A DNA stretch of 38,187 bases from Syntrophomonadaceae bacterium (GCA_007131175.1 SLRC01000103.1:1-38187); one strand, 5' to 3'. Counted from the first letter of the stretch, positions 9,098 to 18,027 are shown. Made by a program: numbers and translations. Notes: generated from the letters alone by a model not told the origin.

Positions 9098-10117
9098 TTA
9101 CAGCCTTTCAAATTGACCGACCACTTGCTGTAATACAGCCACTACCCGTGAGTATTCCATCCGTGTGGGACCAAGAATACCAATAGTCCCCACCACCTCT
9201 TTACCCAGGCAGTAGGTTGTCATTACCAGGCTGCACTCCTGTACTTCCTCAAGTATATTTTCACGCCCGATCTTAATCACAATACCTTCAACACCAGCCA
9301 GCGGCCGGGAGAGTAAATTTGCCAGCAGAGCATGCTGTTCAAAAAGCATAAGCAGAGACTTTACTTTTTCAATATTGCCAAATTCGGGTTGGTTAAAAAT
9401 ATTGGTGGTCCCCCCGAGAAAAACACGGCTCTCATCTTCCGCAAGTGATTCTTCCAAAAGCGTAAATGTAGCCTCCAGAAAATTAATGTGATGATATAGA
9501 TCGCGACGCAATTCCCGGATCAGGCGGGAAGTAATTCTGTCTATGGTTAACCCTTCCAACCGCCTGTTAAGATGTGCGACAATTCGGTTCAGCTCACCCT
9601 GGGAAAGGGCTTGCGGGAGATTAATAACCTTGTTTTTAATTACACCCGTATCAGCAACAAGAACCAACAAACCTCTCTGCCTGTCAATTGGCATAATCTG
9701 TAGCTTCTTAAATGCACTCTTTTGTAAGCGGGGACCCAGAATCAAGGATGTATAATTTGTGAGCGATGAGACAAGTTGTGATGTTTGACGAATAATATTT
9801 TCAATCTCCCGCATCTTTTCAAAGGAAAATACTCCGTAGATACGTTTTTTTTCATCATCATCCAATTGAATTTCCTGCATTAGCTCATCAACATAATAAC
9901 GGTAGCCTTTTTGTGAAGGGATCCTCCCTGCCGATGTATGGGGTTGAAGCAGATAACCCATCTCTTCAAGATCAGCCATTTCATTACGAATGGTTGCCGG
10001 ACTGAATCCCATCTTATAACGACGGGCAATCGTACGTGAACCCACAGGCTGAGCCGTTTTAACATAATCGGTAACCACTGCCCTGAGAATCTCCATTTTC
10101 CGTGCACTGAGCCCCAT
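9098..10117 (-). CDS. hrcA: Heat-inducible transcription repressor HrcA
   Basis: This 339-residue repressor binds CIRCE elements and shuts off class I heat-shock genes; in known cases GroEL helps keep it active. The N-terminal winged helix (residues 1-75, LSARKMEILRAVVTDYVKTA) has the recognition region GFSPATIRNEMADLEEMGYL, typical of HrcA. A GAF-like dimerisation region follows, ending in SRVVAVLQQVVGQFERL. An AAAGGGGGG ribosome site precedes the ATG. It is the first gene of its operon and is autoregulated through the CIRCE immediately upstream. Confidence 0.96.
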   Translation of the reverse strand: MGLSARKMEILRAVVTDYVKTAQPVGSRTIARRYKMGFSPATIRNEMADLEEMGYLLQPHTSAGRIPSQKGYRYYVDELMQEIQLDDDEKKRIYGVFSFEKMREIENIIRQTSQLVSSLTNYTSLILGPRLQKSAFKKLQIMPIDRQRGLLVLVADTGVIKNKVINLPQALSQGELNRIVAHLNRRLEGLTIDRITSRLIRELRRDLYHHINFLEATFTLLEESLAEDESRVFLGGTTNIFNQPEFGNIEKVKSLLMLFEQHALLANLLSRPLAGVEGIVIKIGRENILEEVQECSLVMTTYCLGKEVVGTIGILGPTRMEYSRVVAVLQQVVGQFERL

Positions 10118-10147
10118 ACCATCCCCCCTTTGCCGTCTATTTACAAA

Positions 10148-10174
10148 TTAGCACTCTAAGCTCTAGAGTGCTAA
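10148..10174 (-). promoter_or_regulatory. CIRCE operator (perfect)
   Basis: TTAGCACTC-N9-GAGTGCTAA matches the CIRCE consensus at every position, with the standard 9-bp spacer. It lies 31 bp before the hrcA start and at or just after the predicted transcription start. HrcA bound here should block hrcA-grpE-dnaK-dnaJ-rsmE-mtaB. Confidence 0.98.
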
Positions 10175-10186
10175 CCATCTTCCTTA

Positions 10187-10215
10187 ACAATACCATCGTC
10201 CTGCCAATTTGTCAA
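10187..10215 (-). promoter_or_regulatory. Sigma-A promoter of the hrcA-dnaK operon
   Basis: On the minus strand there is a perfect -35 TTGACA (10210-10215), a 17-bp spacer and a -10 TATTGT (10187-10192). Transcription would start near 10180, placing CIRCE at the 5' end of the transcript, as is usual for HrcA-regulated operons. Confidence 0.85.
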
Positions 10216-10245
10216 GATTTAACTTCATAATTTCTAACCATATAT

Positions 10246-12429
10246 TCAGCTGTTATCAATCATTTGCATTCGTTTCAGCACCGCTGCAGGAGTTGCGAAA
10301 CGTTGCCGCGGATCTTTTTGCAACAGACCGGAAATAACCTCATCCAAAGCCTCCGGGATAGCGGGATTCAATCGTAAGGCCAGGGGAATTAAAGTGGAAC
10401 GATGATAAGATCGGAGTGACTTGATATCCGCTCCGCCACAAGGTAACAAGCCCGTAGCCATTTCAAACAAGATAACACCAAGAGAATATAGATCTGCACG
10501 GTGATCAACACCTTCCAGGGCCATTTCAGGGGATTCACTTCCCAGGCCACGTCCAGTGATAAAGGTGAGCAGGGATGATTTCCAGTTAAAGCGCTCCGGT
10601 GCAGCGTACAAATATGTCCTTAAAAATGCGGGATGCTGCCTTATAAAAGGTGAAGAAAACATTTTTGACCCTTCAATGGTTTCAATCAGGTCAAAATCAC
10701 TGATTATGGGGAACTCTTTCCTGTCAAAAAGAATGTTTTCCGGCTTAATAGCGCCATGTAAGTAGGCCTTTTTATAGCGGTAAAGATAATCGAGGGACAT
10801 TAATAATTTACGGGCAATTTTTAGAAGGTATTCAAGAGAAAAGGGGGCTTGTTTTAGCTTTTCCGCCAAATTTCCCCCTTCCATATATTCCATGACAAAG
10901 TACAAATCACCGTTATAATAACAGTCCCCTTCCGGAAAAAGTAAACCCGGTTGGTCAATATCCTGCATAAGTTTCAAACGGCCCTGGAGGCGCCGAACAG
11001 TTTGGGGATCTTTTAAGAAGGTTGCCTGAATTTGCTTGATTGCTATTTTTCTTCCCCGGGCCTGTTCCCTGCCCAGATAAACCTGGCCCGCCGGTCCGTT
11101 AGCTATTAGATCAATAATTTCATATTTACGCCAAAAAGCAGATCCCATGCTGCGTTTGTATATATCCCTTTTTAACTGATAATCCAAATCCACCGTGCTG
11201 GCAACTTCGCACCAGGTAGCAGCGTGGGCAGGATGTTCTGCTGCCAGTGTTTCTTCCATGAGGCGACAAAGTTCAAAATAATCCTTTTCCATCTCGAAGC
11301 GCACAGCTGGGGGAATAATTCTCAGGATCGCCTGTGCCCCTTTAAAATCTCCCTTATGAAGCGCGATGCGCACAAGCCCTGCCTGTGCCAGTCCGTAAAA
11401 TTTAGCAGTGGTCGCAACCGCACGGTAAAACTCCTCGGCAGCAGCATAATCCCTTTCTTCTTCGCGCAGCAATCCCATAAGATAGTTTTTCTTACAATGA
11501 AAAGCCTCAAGGAATGCGGCATTCTCTCCCGCACTATTTTTAATGCCAGCCTCTGCTTTTTTAAGCAGTTCTTCACCACGCAAAAGTTCGTTTGTCATGA
11601 GGTACAGCCAGGAAAGATCAAGGGCTATCCAGGTGTTCCCGCTTCGTTCCCAGGCCTCCTCTAAATATCGCATGGCCTGATTGTACATGCCGAGTCTGTG
11701 ATAAAGCTTACCCAGACGCAGAACCACACTTGTATCGTCGGGCATTAATCCGTAAAGGCGGAGATAAAAACGAATATATTCCAAATCTGTACGACACTGG
11801 GAAAGTGCTTCACGATAAATAAACGCGGCCTCTTTTTCCCCTTCTTCACAAGCTTCCATTACTCTGCCCAGGTTTTCATAAATATCCAGATCACGAGGAT
11901 TAAGTTTAACTGCTTTGCGGTAAAGATACTCCGCTTCTGAAAGCCCGGTTGCACCACGGGTATAAAAAAGGCGTCCTTTCTTTTTTATAATATTAATATC
12001 CTGCGGATTATTTCTTAAAACTTCTTCATAAAATAAAAGGGCTTCTTCCGTAAGATTACGGCTTAACAGGCAATCTCCCGTTGCTTCCCATATCCGATTA
12101 AAGACACGCTTCAAAAGGGTATATTTTTGCGTATCCACTCGGCGTTTATTATAAAAGCCTTCTAAAAGGGAATAAAGTTCATTACAAGTTTTAAGCGAGG
12201 CAGTGAAGCTCTCTGTAAAAAACTGCATTTCGGCAATCTGTATTAGTTCCAGAGCCCGTTTTTGCTCCGGATAAGCGTTCTGTAACAAAGCATCCAGTTT
12301 AACATCGTCATGCAGATCTTTTGGTTCAAGTTTAGTCCCAGCCGGTAGGATAAGCAAGGCACTAAAAGATCCATCAAGAAGCTGTGCCAGGGATAAATGT
12401 CCCTTTTTTTCCAGAATCCTTCTGTCCAT
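10246..12429 (-). CDS. TPR protein with C-terminal Ser/Thr kinase-like domain, predicted pseudokinase
   Basis: This is a 727-residue cytoplasmic protein with no membrane segment. Residues about 110-380 are helical TPR-type repeats (for example DIYENLGRVMEACEEGEKEA and VVLRLGKLYHRLGMYNQAM). Residues about 436-720 are a bacterial Ser/Thr kinase fold. The ATP-site Lys465 (IAIKQ), Asn565 (KPEN), APE (610-612) and the DLYSLG motif are present. The catalytic HRD is HGA (558-560), so the base Asp is Ala560, and DFG is DFD (578-580). The helix-C Glu is not evident and the glycine loop is poor. Catalysis by the usual route is therefore unlikely; a scaffold or sensor role is inferred. The start is clear: AAGGAG 9 nt before ATG. 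It lies upstream of hrcA but outside the CIRCE transcript. Confidence 0.85.
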   Translation of the reverse strand: MDRRILEKKGHLSLAQLLDGSFSALLILPAGTKLEPKDLHDDVKLDALLQNAYPEQKRALELIQIAEMQFFTESFTASLKTCNELYSLLEGFYNKRRVDTQKYTLLKRVFNRIWEATGDCLLSRNLTEEALLFYEEVLRNNPQDINIIKKKGRLFYTRGATGLSEAEYLYRKAVKLNPRDLDIYENLGRVMEACEEGEKEAAFIYREALSQCRTDLEYIRFYLRLYGLMPDDTSVVLRLGKLYHRLGMYNQAMRYLEEAWERSGNTWIALDLSWLYLMTNELLRGEELLKKAEAGIKNSAGENAAFLEAFHCKKNYLMGLLREEERDYAAAEEFYRAVATTAKFYGLAQAGLVRIALHKGDFKGAQAILRIIPPAVRFEMEKDYFELCRLMEETLAAEHPAHAATWCEVASTVDLDYQLKRDIYKRSMGSAFWRKYEIIDLIANGPAGQVYLGREQARGRKIAIKQIQATFLKDPQTVRRLQGRLKLMQDIDQPGLLFPEGDCYYNGDLYFVMEYMEGGNLAEKLKQAPFSLEYLLKIARKLLMSLDYLYRYKKAYLHGAIKPENILFDRKEFPIISDFDLIETIEGSKMFSSPFIRQHPAFLRTYLYAAPERFNWKSSLLTFITGRGLGSESPEMALEGVDHRADLYSLGVILFEMATGLLPCGGADIKSLRSYHRSTLIPLALRLNPAIPEALDEVISGLLQKDPRQRFATPAAVLKRMQMIDNS

Positions 12430-12525
12430 AAGGTTGATCTCCTTATCAACCAGGTATTAAGCAGAGGTATCCATCCCCTTCAATGTGAAAATATTCGCCA
12501 GGCATATACATCACCCCTGCTTATA

Positions 12526-12783
12526 TTATACATCGGCAACTTTTTCAGTAATAATATCCTGTAGTTTTTCCCAGAACAATTTCCATGGCAAAGCATATTC
12601 CCGGCCGGCAAAAGTAATAATTAACCCCCGTTCTTCCGTGGCAAAAAAAAGAGCCTGCCTGGTTTCTTTCAGGCCGACAAGTTCCTGGGTCCCCTGTTCT
12701 GTAACGTTAAGACCAATATAAAGAAAGGTCAGCAAAATTGCCAACCCTGACAGCACAACAAAAAAGCCGAAGGTTTTGTGCAA
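12526..12783 (-). CDS. Small single-pass membrane protein, in the yqxA position
   Basis: This 85-residue protein has one N-terminal hydrophobic segment (FFVVLSGLAILLTFLYIGL) and a short soluble part. I do not recognise a domain. In Bacillus the gene yqxA (DUF3679) lies directly between spoIIP and the lepA-hemN-hrcA region, and this gene holds the same place here, so a distant YqxA relationship is possible. The case rests on position, size and membrane topology, not sequence. It follows spoIIP by 124 bp on the same strand. Confidence 0.6.
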   Translation of the reverse strand: MHKTFGFFVVLSGLAILLTFLYIGLNVTEQGTQELVGLKETRQALFFATEERGLIITFAGREYALPWKLFWEKLQDIITEKVADV

Positions 12784-12907
12784 GCCATATCGCCCTTTCC
12801 AAACCTTTAGCTTTTAATATTGACAACGCACTAATCTTTTATACTGTACATCATTCCTGTGATGGTAGCGCCAGGAAGGTTTGTCCCTTTACAGATTACA
12901 GTATATT

Positions 12908-13981
12908 TTAATCGAAGGCTTTGGCAAGGGCTTCTGCCAGATATGGTACAGCCCGCAGCACTTCATCTTTTTTATTCTCATGGCTCCCGATTTCCACAAG
13001 CACACTTCTGGGATGAACATGCTGGTTATAAGTAAATCTCTGTTTTCTTGTCCCCCGGCAGAGGCCAGGATATTTTTCATCCAGTATGTTCTGTAAAAAA
13101 AGGGCAAAGCGAAGGTTGCTGTTCCAGGCTTCGTGCCTTGTTCCCACAACGAATAAAATGCGGGCTGTATCATTTCCGTTTAAAGCAAAGGTGGTAATTT
13201 CCCGCGAGATTCCATCGCGGTGCAAATCCACTACCACTTCAATTTGGGGATTATCTTCCAGGATCTTCGTTATTGCTGGACGAGCCTGGGCATAAGCATT
13301 GCTACGGGGAATATCAAATATCTCCCTGTGGTGGAGTACTGGTACACCATACTCCGACTCAAGTATTTCCGCCAGGTAACTACCAAGGATAACTACACTC
13401 TGCGTTAAATCAGTAGTAAACGCTTTCCCGGAAACGGGGAGAAATGATTCTGTAGTATGGGTGTGATAAATAAGCAGCCGCGGTGAGTGCTGCTTCTCGC
13501 CGGCATCAATTTCAGCAGCAGGTGGTGACGCAAGGAGTGAAAGGGTTGTGCTTTCTGGCGCAGGTGCTAAAGGGTTTTCTGACGTTATAGCAATAAGATG
13601 CTCCGGAGTGGGATTACGGCTCTTTTCAACATTCAAAGCGGCCTTCTGCGCCGTTTTTTCACTTCCGAAACCGGGAGGCATACTGCCAAGAAGCAACCGG
13701 TTATAAGCATCTTTTAAAGTTAGTCCGTTTTCAATTAGCGCTGAGGGGTTCTTTTTTACATGTTCGGCCATTCCCGGCAAATGCTGTTCTACCAGAATAA
13801 GGTAGCCAGTGCCAGAACCTCCCAGAGAGGCAGGAAAAAAAATAATTGCCGCCATTGTTAACGCCATCATTAGTAAAAGAATGCGGATCAAGCCTATGAT
13901 ATCAGTTCCTTTTGTCACGGGAATAAAGTGATGTTTATAAATTTCTTTTTGCCATGCAACACGACTGCCTTGATACAACAA
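12908..13981 (-). CDS. spoIIP: Stage II sporulation protein P (peptidoglycan amidase/endopeptidase)
   Basis: This 357-residue membrane-anchored enzyme acts with SpoIID and SpoIIM in the mother cell to thin septal peptidoglycan and drive engulfment. A cytoplasmic start of about 27 residues is followed by a membrane segment (28-50). The zinc-type catalytic motif IYHTHTTESF places His173, His175 and Glu178; DLHRDG and EIGSHENKKDE come later, as in the family. Translation begins at TTG 13981 or the adjacent TTG 13978, both just after an AAAAGGGGGGG tract. That tract is also the 3' arm of the iscU terminator. Its presence shows the host is a spore former. Confidence 0.93.
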   Translation of the reverse strand: MLYQGSRVAWQKEIYKHHFIPVTKGTDIIGLIRILLLMMALTMAAIIFFPASLGGSGTGYLILVEQHLPGMAEHVKKNPSALIENGLTLKDAYNRLLLGSMPPGFGSEKTAQKAALNVEKSRNPTPEHLIAITSENPLAPAPESTTLSLLASPPAAEIDAGEKQHSPRLLIYHTHTTESFLPVSGKAFTTDLTQSVVILGSYLAEILESEYGVPVLHHREIFDIPRSNAYAQARPAITKILEDNPQIEVVVDLHRDGISREITTFALNGNDTARILFVVGTRHEAWNSNLRFALFLQNILDEKYPGLCRGTRKQRFTYNQHVHPRSVLVEIGSHENKKDEVLRAVPYLAEALAKAFD

Positions 13982-14029
13982 AACCCCCCCTTTTCATATC
14001 CCGCTTTCTATAGATATGAAAAGAAGGGG
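13976..14029 (-). terminator. Terminator of rrf2-nifS-iscU, overlapping the spoIIP ribosome site
   Basis: On the minus strand CCCCUUCUUUUCAUAUC pairs with GAUAUGAAAAGGGGGGG: 15 Watson-Crick pairs plus two G-U pairs, with a 12-nt loop. UUUUGUUGU follows, which is a classical intrinsic terminator. The 3' arm is the G-rich ribosome site of spoIIP and the U-tract contains its TTG start. Confidence 0.8.
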
Positions 14030-14058
14030 CCGAAATATGTGTTCAAATGAAAAGTAAC

Positions 14059-14433
14059 CTAGGCGCTTGGGTTGTTACTCTGGTAGTCTTCAATCGCTTT
14101 ATGCAAAGCATCGGCTGCCAGGTTGGAACAGTGCAATTTTGCATCGGGCAGCCCCCCTAAATTCTCGGCCACATCCGTGTTTGTAATTTTCAAGGCCTCT
14201 TCCAATGTTTTCCCTTTAACAAGTTCAGTGAGCATACTGCTGCTGGCAATAGCTGCTCCACAACCAAAAGTAAGAAAATTAATATCCTCAATACGGCCGT
14301 CTTCCACCTTGATAAAAATTTTCATAATGTCGCCACACTTCATATTACCCACTTCGCCCACTCCGCTTGGTTTGAGCATCTCTCCGGCGTTACGGGGATT
14401 TTGAAAATGATCCATTACTTTTTTGTTGTACAT
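14059..14433 (-). CDS. iscU: Fe-S cluster assembly scaffold IscU/NifU N-terminal type
   Basis: This 124-residue protein assembles Fe-S clusters from sulfur supplied by the desulfurase encoded just upstream. The three ligand cysteines are Cys33 (MKCGD, with the conserved Asp35), Cys58 (FGCGAA) and Cys102 (LHCSN). It starts MYNKKVMDHFQNPRNAG, which is typical of the NifU-like scaffold of Clostridia. The start overlaps the end of nifS by 19 bp, so translation is probably coupled; GGAGAGGAG precedes the ATG. A strong terminator follows. Confidence 0.95.
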   Translation of the reverse strand: MYNKKVMDHFQNPRNAGEMLKPSGVGEVGNMKCGDIMKIFIKVEDGRIEDINFLTFGCGAAIASSSMLTELVKGKTLEEALKITNTDVAENLGGLPDAKLHCSNLAADALHKAIEDYQSNNPSA

Positions 14434-15638
14434 GTTTTCTCCTCTCCAATATTTCGTTTTTTTTCGACCTGCCTGCGGTAATCCCTATATAACGAAGACA
14501 TTCCGCGTAGCCTTTCCACACTATCTTTTAGTGTGGCCACCGTATAATCAACTTCTTCTGCCGTATTGCCATGCCCCAGGGTTAGGCGCAAGGAACCGTG
14601 GGCTGTCTGTTGATCCATTCCACAGGCCATCAGGACATGGGAAGCTTCAAGAGAACCGGATGTGCAAGCAGAGCCGCTGGAAGCGGCTACGCCTTTAAGG
14701 TCAAGATCCAAAAGGAGCGATTCACCCTCAACAAATTTCACGCTGATATTGACATTACCCGGTAACCGGTGTTCAGGATGCCCGTTGAGCTGTATCGCAT
14801 CAATTTTCTCAAGCAGTTTTTCAATCATGCGATCACGCAGTGCAGCTACAGCCTTACTTTTACCAGGAATATCGGCAGTGGCCATTTCAATGGCTTTTGC
14901 CAAGCCAACAATTGCGGGAAGATTTTCCGTTCCGGGACGAAGTTTTCGCTCCTGTCCACCACCGAACATTAGTTTGCCCAGCTTCGTCCCCTTGCGTATG
15001 AAAAGGGCGCCAATCCCCTTGGGGCCATAAAGTTTGTGTGCCGATAGGGAAAGGAAATCAATGGGCACTTCTTTCAGGTTAAGGGGAATGTTGCCAATTG
15101 CCTGCACCGCATCCGTGTGAAAGAGGACACCTTTTTCCCGGCAGATGGCAGCAAGCTCCATCACGGGTTGGATGGTACCGATTTCATTATTGGCTGTCAT
15201 AATGCTAACAAGGACCGAATCGTCCCTGATTGCTTTTTTTAATTCATGGGGATCTACCATACCGCACCGATCCACCGGCAATACGGTCAGTGAGCAACCC
15301 TTTTGCGACATTTTATTCATTGTATCCAACACGGCGTGATGTTCCACCGCACTGGTAATCATATGACTTCCTTTATGGGAAAGAGATTCAATCACCCCCT
15401 GAATAGCAAGGTTATTTGCTTCTGTTCCCCCGGAAGTAAAAATTATCTCTTCTGGGGCCGCTCCCAATGCCAGAGCTGTTTTTTCCCGGCTTTCGTCCAG
15501 GGCTCGACGTGCTTCCCGTCCAAAAGAATGGACACTGGAGGGATTACCGAAATATTGCCTGTAATAAGGTAGCATCGCTTCAACCACTTCTGCATGTGGA
15601 GGTGTGGTGGCACCATGATCCAGGTATATTCTTTCCAA
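14415..15638 (-). CDS. nifS: Cysteine desulfurase (NifS/IscS)
   Basis: This 407-residue PLP enzyme removes sulfur from cysteine and passes it to the scaffold. The PLP lysine is Lys202 in SLSAHKLYGPKG. The catalytic cysteine is Cys325 in the short loop SSGSACTSGSLEASHVL, the loop form of NifS/IscS (group I) enzymes. The start is a TTG preceded by a perfect AAAAGGAGG. The C-terminal tail (EEKTCTTKK) overlaps the iscU start. The gene lies between rrf2 and iscU. Confidence 0.95.
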   Translation of the reverse strand: MERIYLDHGATTPPHAEVVEAMLPYYRQYFGNPSSVHSFGREARRALDESREKTALALGAAPEEIIFTSGGTEANNLAIQGVIESLSHKGSHMITSAVEHHAVLDTMNKMSQKGCSLTVLPVDRCGMVDPHELKKAIRDDSVLVSIMTANNEIGTIQPVMELAAICREKGVLFHTDAVQAIGNIPLNLKEVPIDFLSLSAHKLYGPKGIGALFIRKGTKLGKLMFGGGQERKLRPGTENLPAIVGLAKAIEMATADIPGKSKAVAALRDRMIEKLLEKIDAIQLNGHPEHRLPGNVNISVKFVEGESLLLDLDLKGVAASSGSACTSGSLEASHVLMACGMDQQTAHGSLRLTLGHGNTAEEVDYTVATLKDSVERLRGMSSLYRDYRRQVEKKRNIGEEKTCTTKK

Positions 15639-15682
15639 AGCTATAATCCTCCTTTTAGAAGTTCTTTGAAATTTCTTATTAT

Positions 15683-16105
15683 TTAATACTTCCAGTTAAG
15701 CATATCCTGGAGTGTTATCCCATCTAAGAGTTGATTGATGTGGTCTCGTAACTTTATCCAAAGGCTGCGTGCCAGACAGTCGTCACTCTTGCCACAACGG
15801 CAATCATCATCAGATCCTTCGTCAGACACACAATTTACAGGGGTGATGGGCCCATCCAGGACACGTATAATATCACCCACACAGATGGCCTGAGGCGGCG
15901 AAGCCAAAGCATAACCGCCTTTAACCCCACGGTTGCTGCGGATCAGTCCGCCACGCCGTAAATTGGCAAAAATCTGTTCCAGGTACTGTTGGGATATATC
16001 TTCCACAGCCGCAATCCTGCTTAAAGGAATAAATCCCTCGTTATAATTGAGGGCCAGGTGGATCATGGCCCTTACACCATATTCTCCCCGTGATGAGAGG
16101 CGCAT
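15683..16105 (-). CDS. iscR: Rrf2-family Fe-S regulator (IscR-like)
   Basis: This 140-residue winged-helix regulator is encoded at the head of the nifS-iscU operon. The DNA-binding part is at the N-terminus (RLSSRGEYGVRAMIHLAL, then the wing GGLIRSNRGVKGGYAL). The C-terminal half carries cysteines at 92, 102, 104 and 110, which fit Fe-S cluster binding of the IscR type. By family knowledge it would sense cluster status and repress its own operon; the paired dyad half-sites upstream are candidate operators. The ATG follows a GGGGGTG ribosome site. Confidence 0.88.
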   Translation of the reverse strand: MRLSSRGEYGVRAMIHLALNYNEGFIPLSRIAAVEDISQQYLEQIFANLRRGGLIRSNRGVKGGYALASPPQAICVGDIIRVLDGPITPVNCVSDEGSDDDCRCGKSDDCLARSLWIKLRDHINQLLDGITLQDMLNWKY

Positions 16106-16137
16106 GATTACACCCCCGTTAAATCTTTTAAAACCAT

Positions 16138-16199
16138 ACTGGATTACTCAGGATTAGGGTAAAAATATCTAAGCTAAAAACAAATCCGACTATTCCAGT
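16138..16199 (-). promoter_or_regulatory. Possible Rrf2 operator: two inverted ACTGGA...GGAT half-sites
   Basis: ACTGGATTACTCAGGAT (16138-16154, plus strand) and ACTGGAATAGTCGGAT (16184-16199, minus strand) are imperfect inverted copies in the leader of rrf2. They lie downstream of the predicted start of transcription, where a bound repressor could block the operon. This is inferred from symmetry and position. Confidence 0.4.
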
Positions 16200-16216
16200 C
16201 AGCTTTTATAAATAGA

Positions 16217-16245
16217 ATCTTAGCACAGATAAATAATACCGTCAA
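16217..16245 (-). promoter_or_regulatory. Promoter of rrf2-nifS-iscU
   Basis: On the minus strand: -35 TTGACG (16240-16245), a 17-bp spacer and -10 TAAGAT (16217-16222). It gives a leader of about 105 nt before the rrf2 ATG. Confidence 0.7.
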
Positions 16246-16267
16246 GGCAAATATAGGAGCAGATAGA

Positions 16268-17626
16268 TTAGTTGGTAAGGCTGTGAACAGGAGCAGGGAT
16301 ACGGCCACCCCGTTTTACAAAGTCCGCTGCTGAAAAGGGGTTTACGGCCATAACCGGGGCGCTCCCCAAAAGCCCTCCCATTTCCACTTTATCTCCAACG
16401 CTCTTACCGCAAGCGGGGATAATACGTACTGCCGTTGTTTTTTGATTAATCATACCAATTGCCGATTGGTCTGCTATTATGGCTGCGATCGTTTCGGCAG
16501 GGGTATCACCGGGAACGGCAACCATGTCCAAGCCTACAGAGCAAACACAGGTCATAGCCTCCAGTTTATCCAATCCCAGGGCTCCATCAAGCACAGCCCG
16601 AATCATTCCCGCGTCTTCACTTACCGGGATAAAAGCCCCTGAGAGCCCCCCCACGTAAGATGAGGCCATCGCTCCCCCTTTTTTGATGGCATCATTAAGC
16701 AAGGCCAGTGCGGCAGTGGTACCGTGAGTGCCGCAGCGCTCCAGGCCCATAGCCTCCAGTATTTCCGCAACACTGTCTCCCACGGCCGGAGTGGGTGCCA
16801 GGGATATATCCACAATACCAAAAGGAACTCCAAGCATATTTGCCGTGGTACGCCCCACCAGTTCACCCATCCGGGTGACTTTAAAAGCAGTCTTCTTAAT
16901 TTCCTCGGCAAGGGTACCGAAATCCACTGCCCCCAACCGTTTCACTACATTTTTAACCACACCGGGCCCGCTAACTCCTACATTGATAACGCATTCCGGT
17001 TCGCCCACCCCGTGAAAGGCTCCGGCCATAAATGGATTGTCCTCGGGAGCATTGGCAAAAACTACAATACGGGCACAGCCGGCTCCCTGCCGGTTCTCAG
17101 TGAGGCAGGCCGTTTTCTTGATAACATGCCCCATCTGTAGCACTGCATCCATATTGATACCAGCCTTTGTGCTTGCTACGTTCACTGATGCACATACCCG
17201 CTCTGTGGCAGCAATTGCTTCAGGGATAGAGTTAATAAGGCGACGATCACCTAAAGTATAACCTTTTTGGACCATTGCGGAAAAGCCACCGATAAAGTTC
17301 ACACCGGTGGCAGCCGCCGCCCGGTCAAGGGTATTTGCAAAAGGTAAATAATTTTCCGTATTGCTGCATTCCGCCACCAACGTAACAGGTGTAACAGCGA
17401 TACGCTTGTTCACAATGGGAATACCGTATTTGCGTGAAATTACCTCTCCCGTTTCCACCAAATCACCAGCCAGCCTGGTAATTTTGTCATAAATACGGCC
17501 ACATGACGCCTCCGTATCGGGATGTCCGCAGTCACGCAGGCTTATTCCCATCGTGATTGTACGAATATCAAGATGCTCCTCCTGGACCATCTTGATTGTT
17601 TCCAGAATTTCCTGCATTGTGAGCAT
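16268..17626 (-). CDS. UPF0210 (PFL) family protein
   Basis: This 452-residue soluble protein belongs to the widespread UPF0210 family, whose biochemical role I do not know. Family-like segments include [12 protein letters not shown] near residue 80, [10 protein letters not shown] and [20 protein letters not shown], with many glycine-rich turns. Length and content are normal and complete. AAAAGGAGTG lies 9 nt before the ATG. The gene directly follows the ACT-domain gene UPF0237 (45-bp gap). This pairing recurs in Firmicutes and suggests that the ACT protein regulates or partners it. Confidence 0.9.
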   Translation of the reverse strand: MLTMQEILETIKMVQEEHLDIRTITMGISLRDCGHPDTEASCGRIYDKITRLAGDLVETGEVISRKYGIPIVNKRIAVTPVTLVAECSNTENYLPFANTLDRAAAATGVNFIGGFSAMVQKGYTLGDRRLINSIPEAIAATERVCASVNVASTKAGINMDAVLQMGHVIKKTACLTENRQGAGCARIVVFANAPEDNPFMAGAFHGVGEPECVINVGVSGPGVVKNVVKRLGAVDFGTLAEEIKKTAFKVTRMGELVGRTTANMLGVPFGIVDISLAPTPAVGDSVAEILEAMGLERCGTHGTTAALALLNDAIKKGGAMASSYVGGLSGAFIPVSEDAGMIRAVLDGALGLDKLEAMTCVCSVGLDMVAVPGDTPAETIAAIIADQSAIGMINQKTTAVRIIPACGKSVGDKVEMGGLLGSAPVMAVNPFSAADFVKRGGRIPAPVHSLTN

Positions 17627-17671
17627 AACTAAACACTCCTTTTGACCTTCACTATGACACCTGCATACAGA

Positions 17672-17971
17672 TCAGAGGCGGTGCATATAGTTGAAAGCGT
17701 CTGTGTGCTGAACATCAATACGAACACCCAGTTCCGTCCCCAGCTCGGTAAGTTTTTCTTTCAAATCCTCCAGGTTAATAGTACTGTTACTAATATCAGC
17801 CATGAGAATCATGGCAAAATATTCCTGAATAATTGTCTGGCTGATATCAAGGATATTAATGTTAACTGCGGAAAGCACCCCGGCTACAGAAGCAATAATG
17901 CCCACCCGATCCTTTCCCAGCACACTGATGATTACACGGTTTCCTTGAGGAATATCGTTTTGCGGGAGCAT
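17672..17971 (-). CDS. ACT-domain protein, UPF0237 family
   Basis: This 99-residue protein is essentially one ACT domain, a small ligand-binding fold usually used for amino-acid sensing. The pattern VIISVLGKDRVGIIASVAGVL followed by NINILDISQTI is characteristic. It probably dimerises and binds a small ligand; which one is unknown. A strong AAAGGAGG precedes the ATG. It is cotranscribed with the UPF0210 gene just downstream. Confidence 0.92.
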   Translation of the reverse strand: MLPQNDIPQGNRVIISVLGKDRVGIIASVAGVLSAVNINILDISQTIIQEYFAMILMADISNSTINLEDLKEKLTELGTELGVRIDVQHTDAFNYMHRL

Positions 17972-18027
17972 AAAATCCTTCCTCCTTTTACAAATGCTTT
18001 AAGCTACATTATACCATATGTACTTTC

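Noticed and set aside
11224-11664. 146-residue plus-strand ORF
   Set aside because: It is antisense to the TPR region of the pseudokinase gene and has no independent coding evidence.
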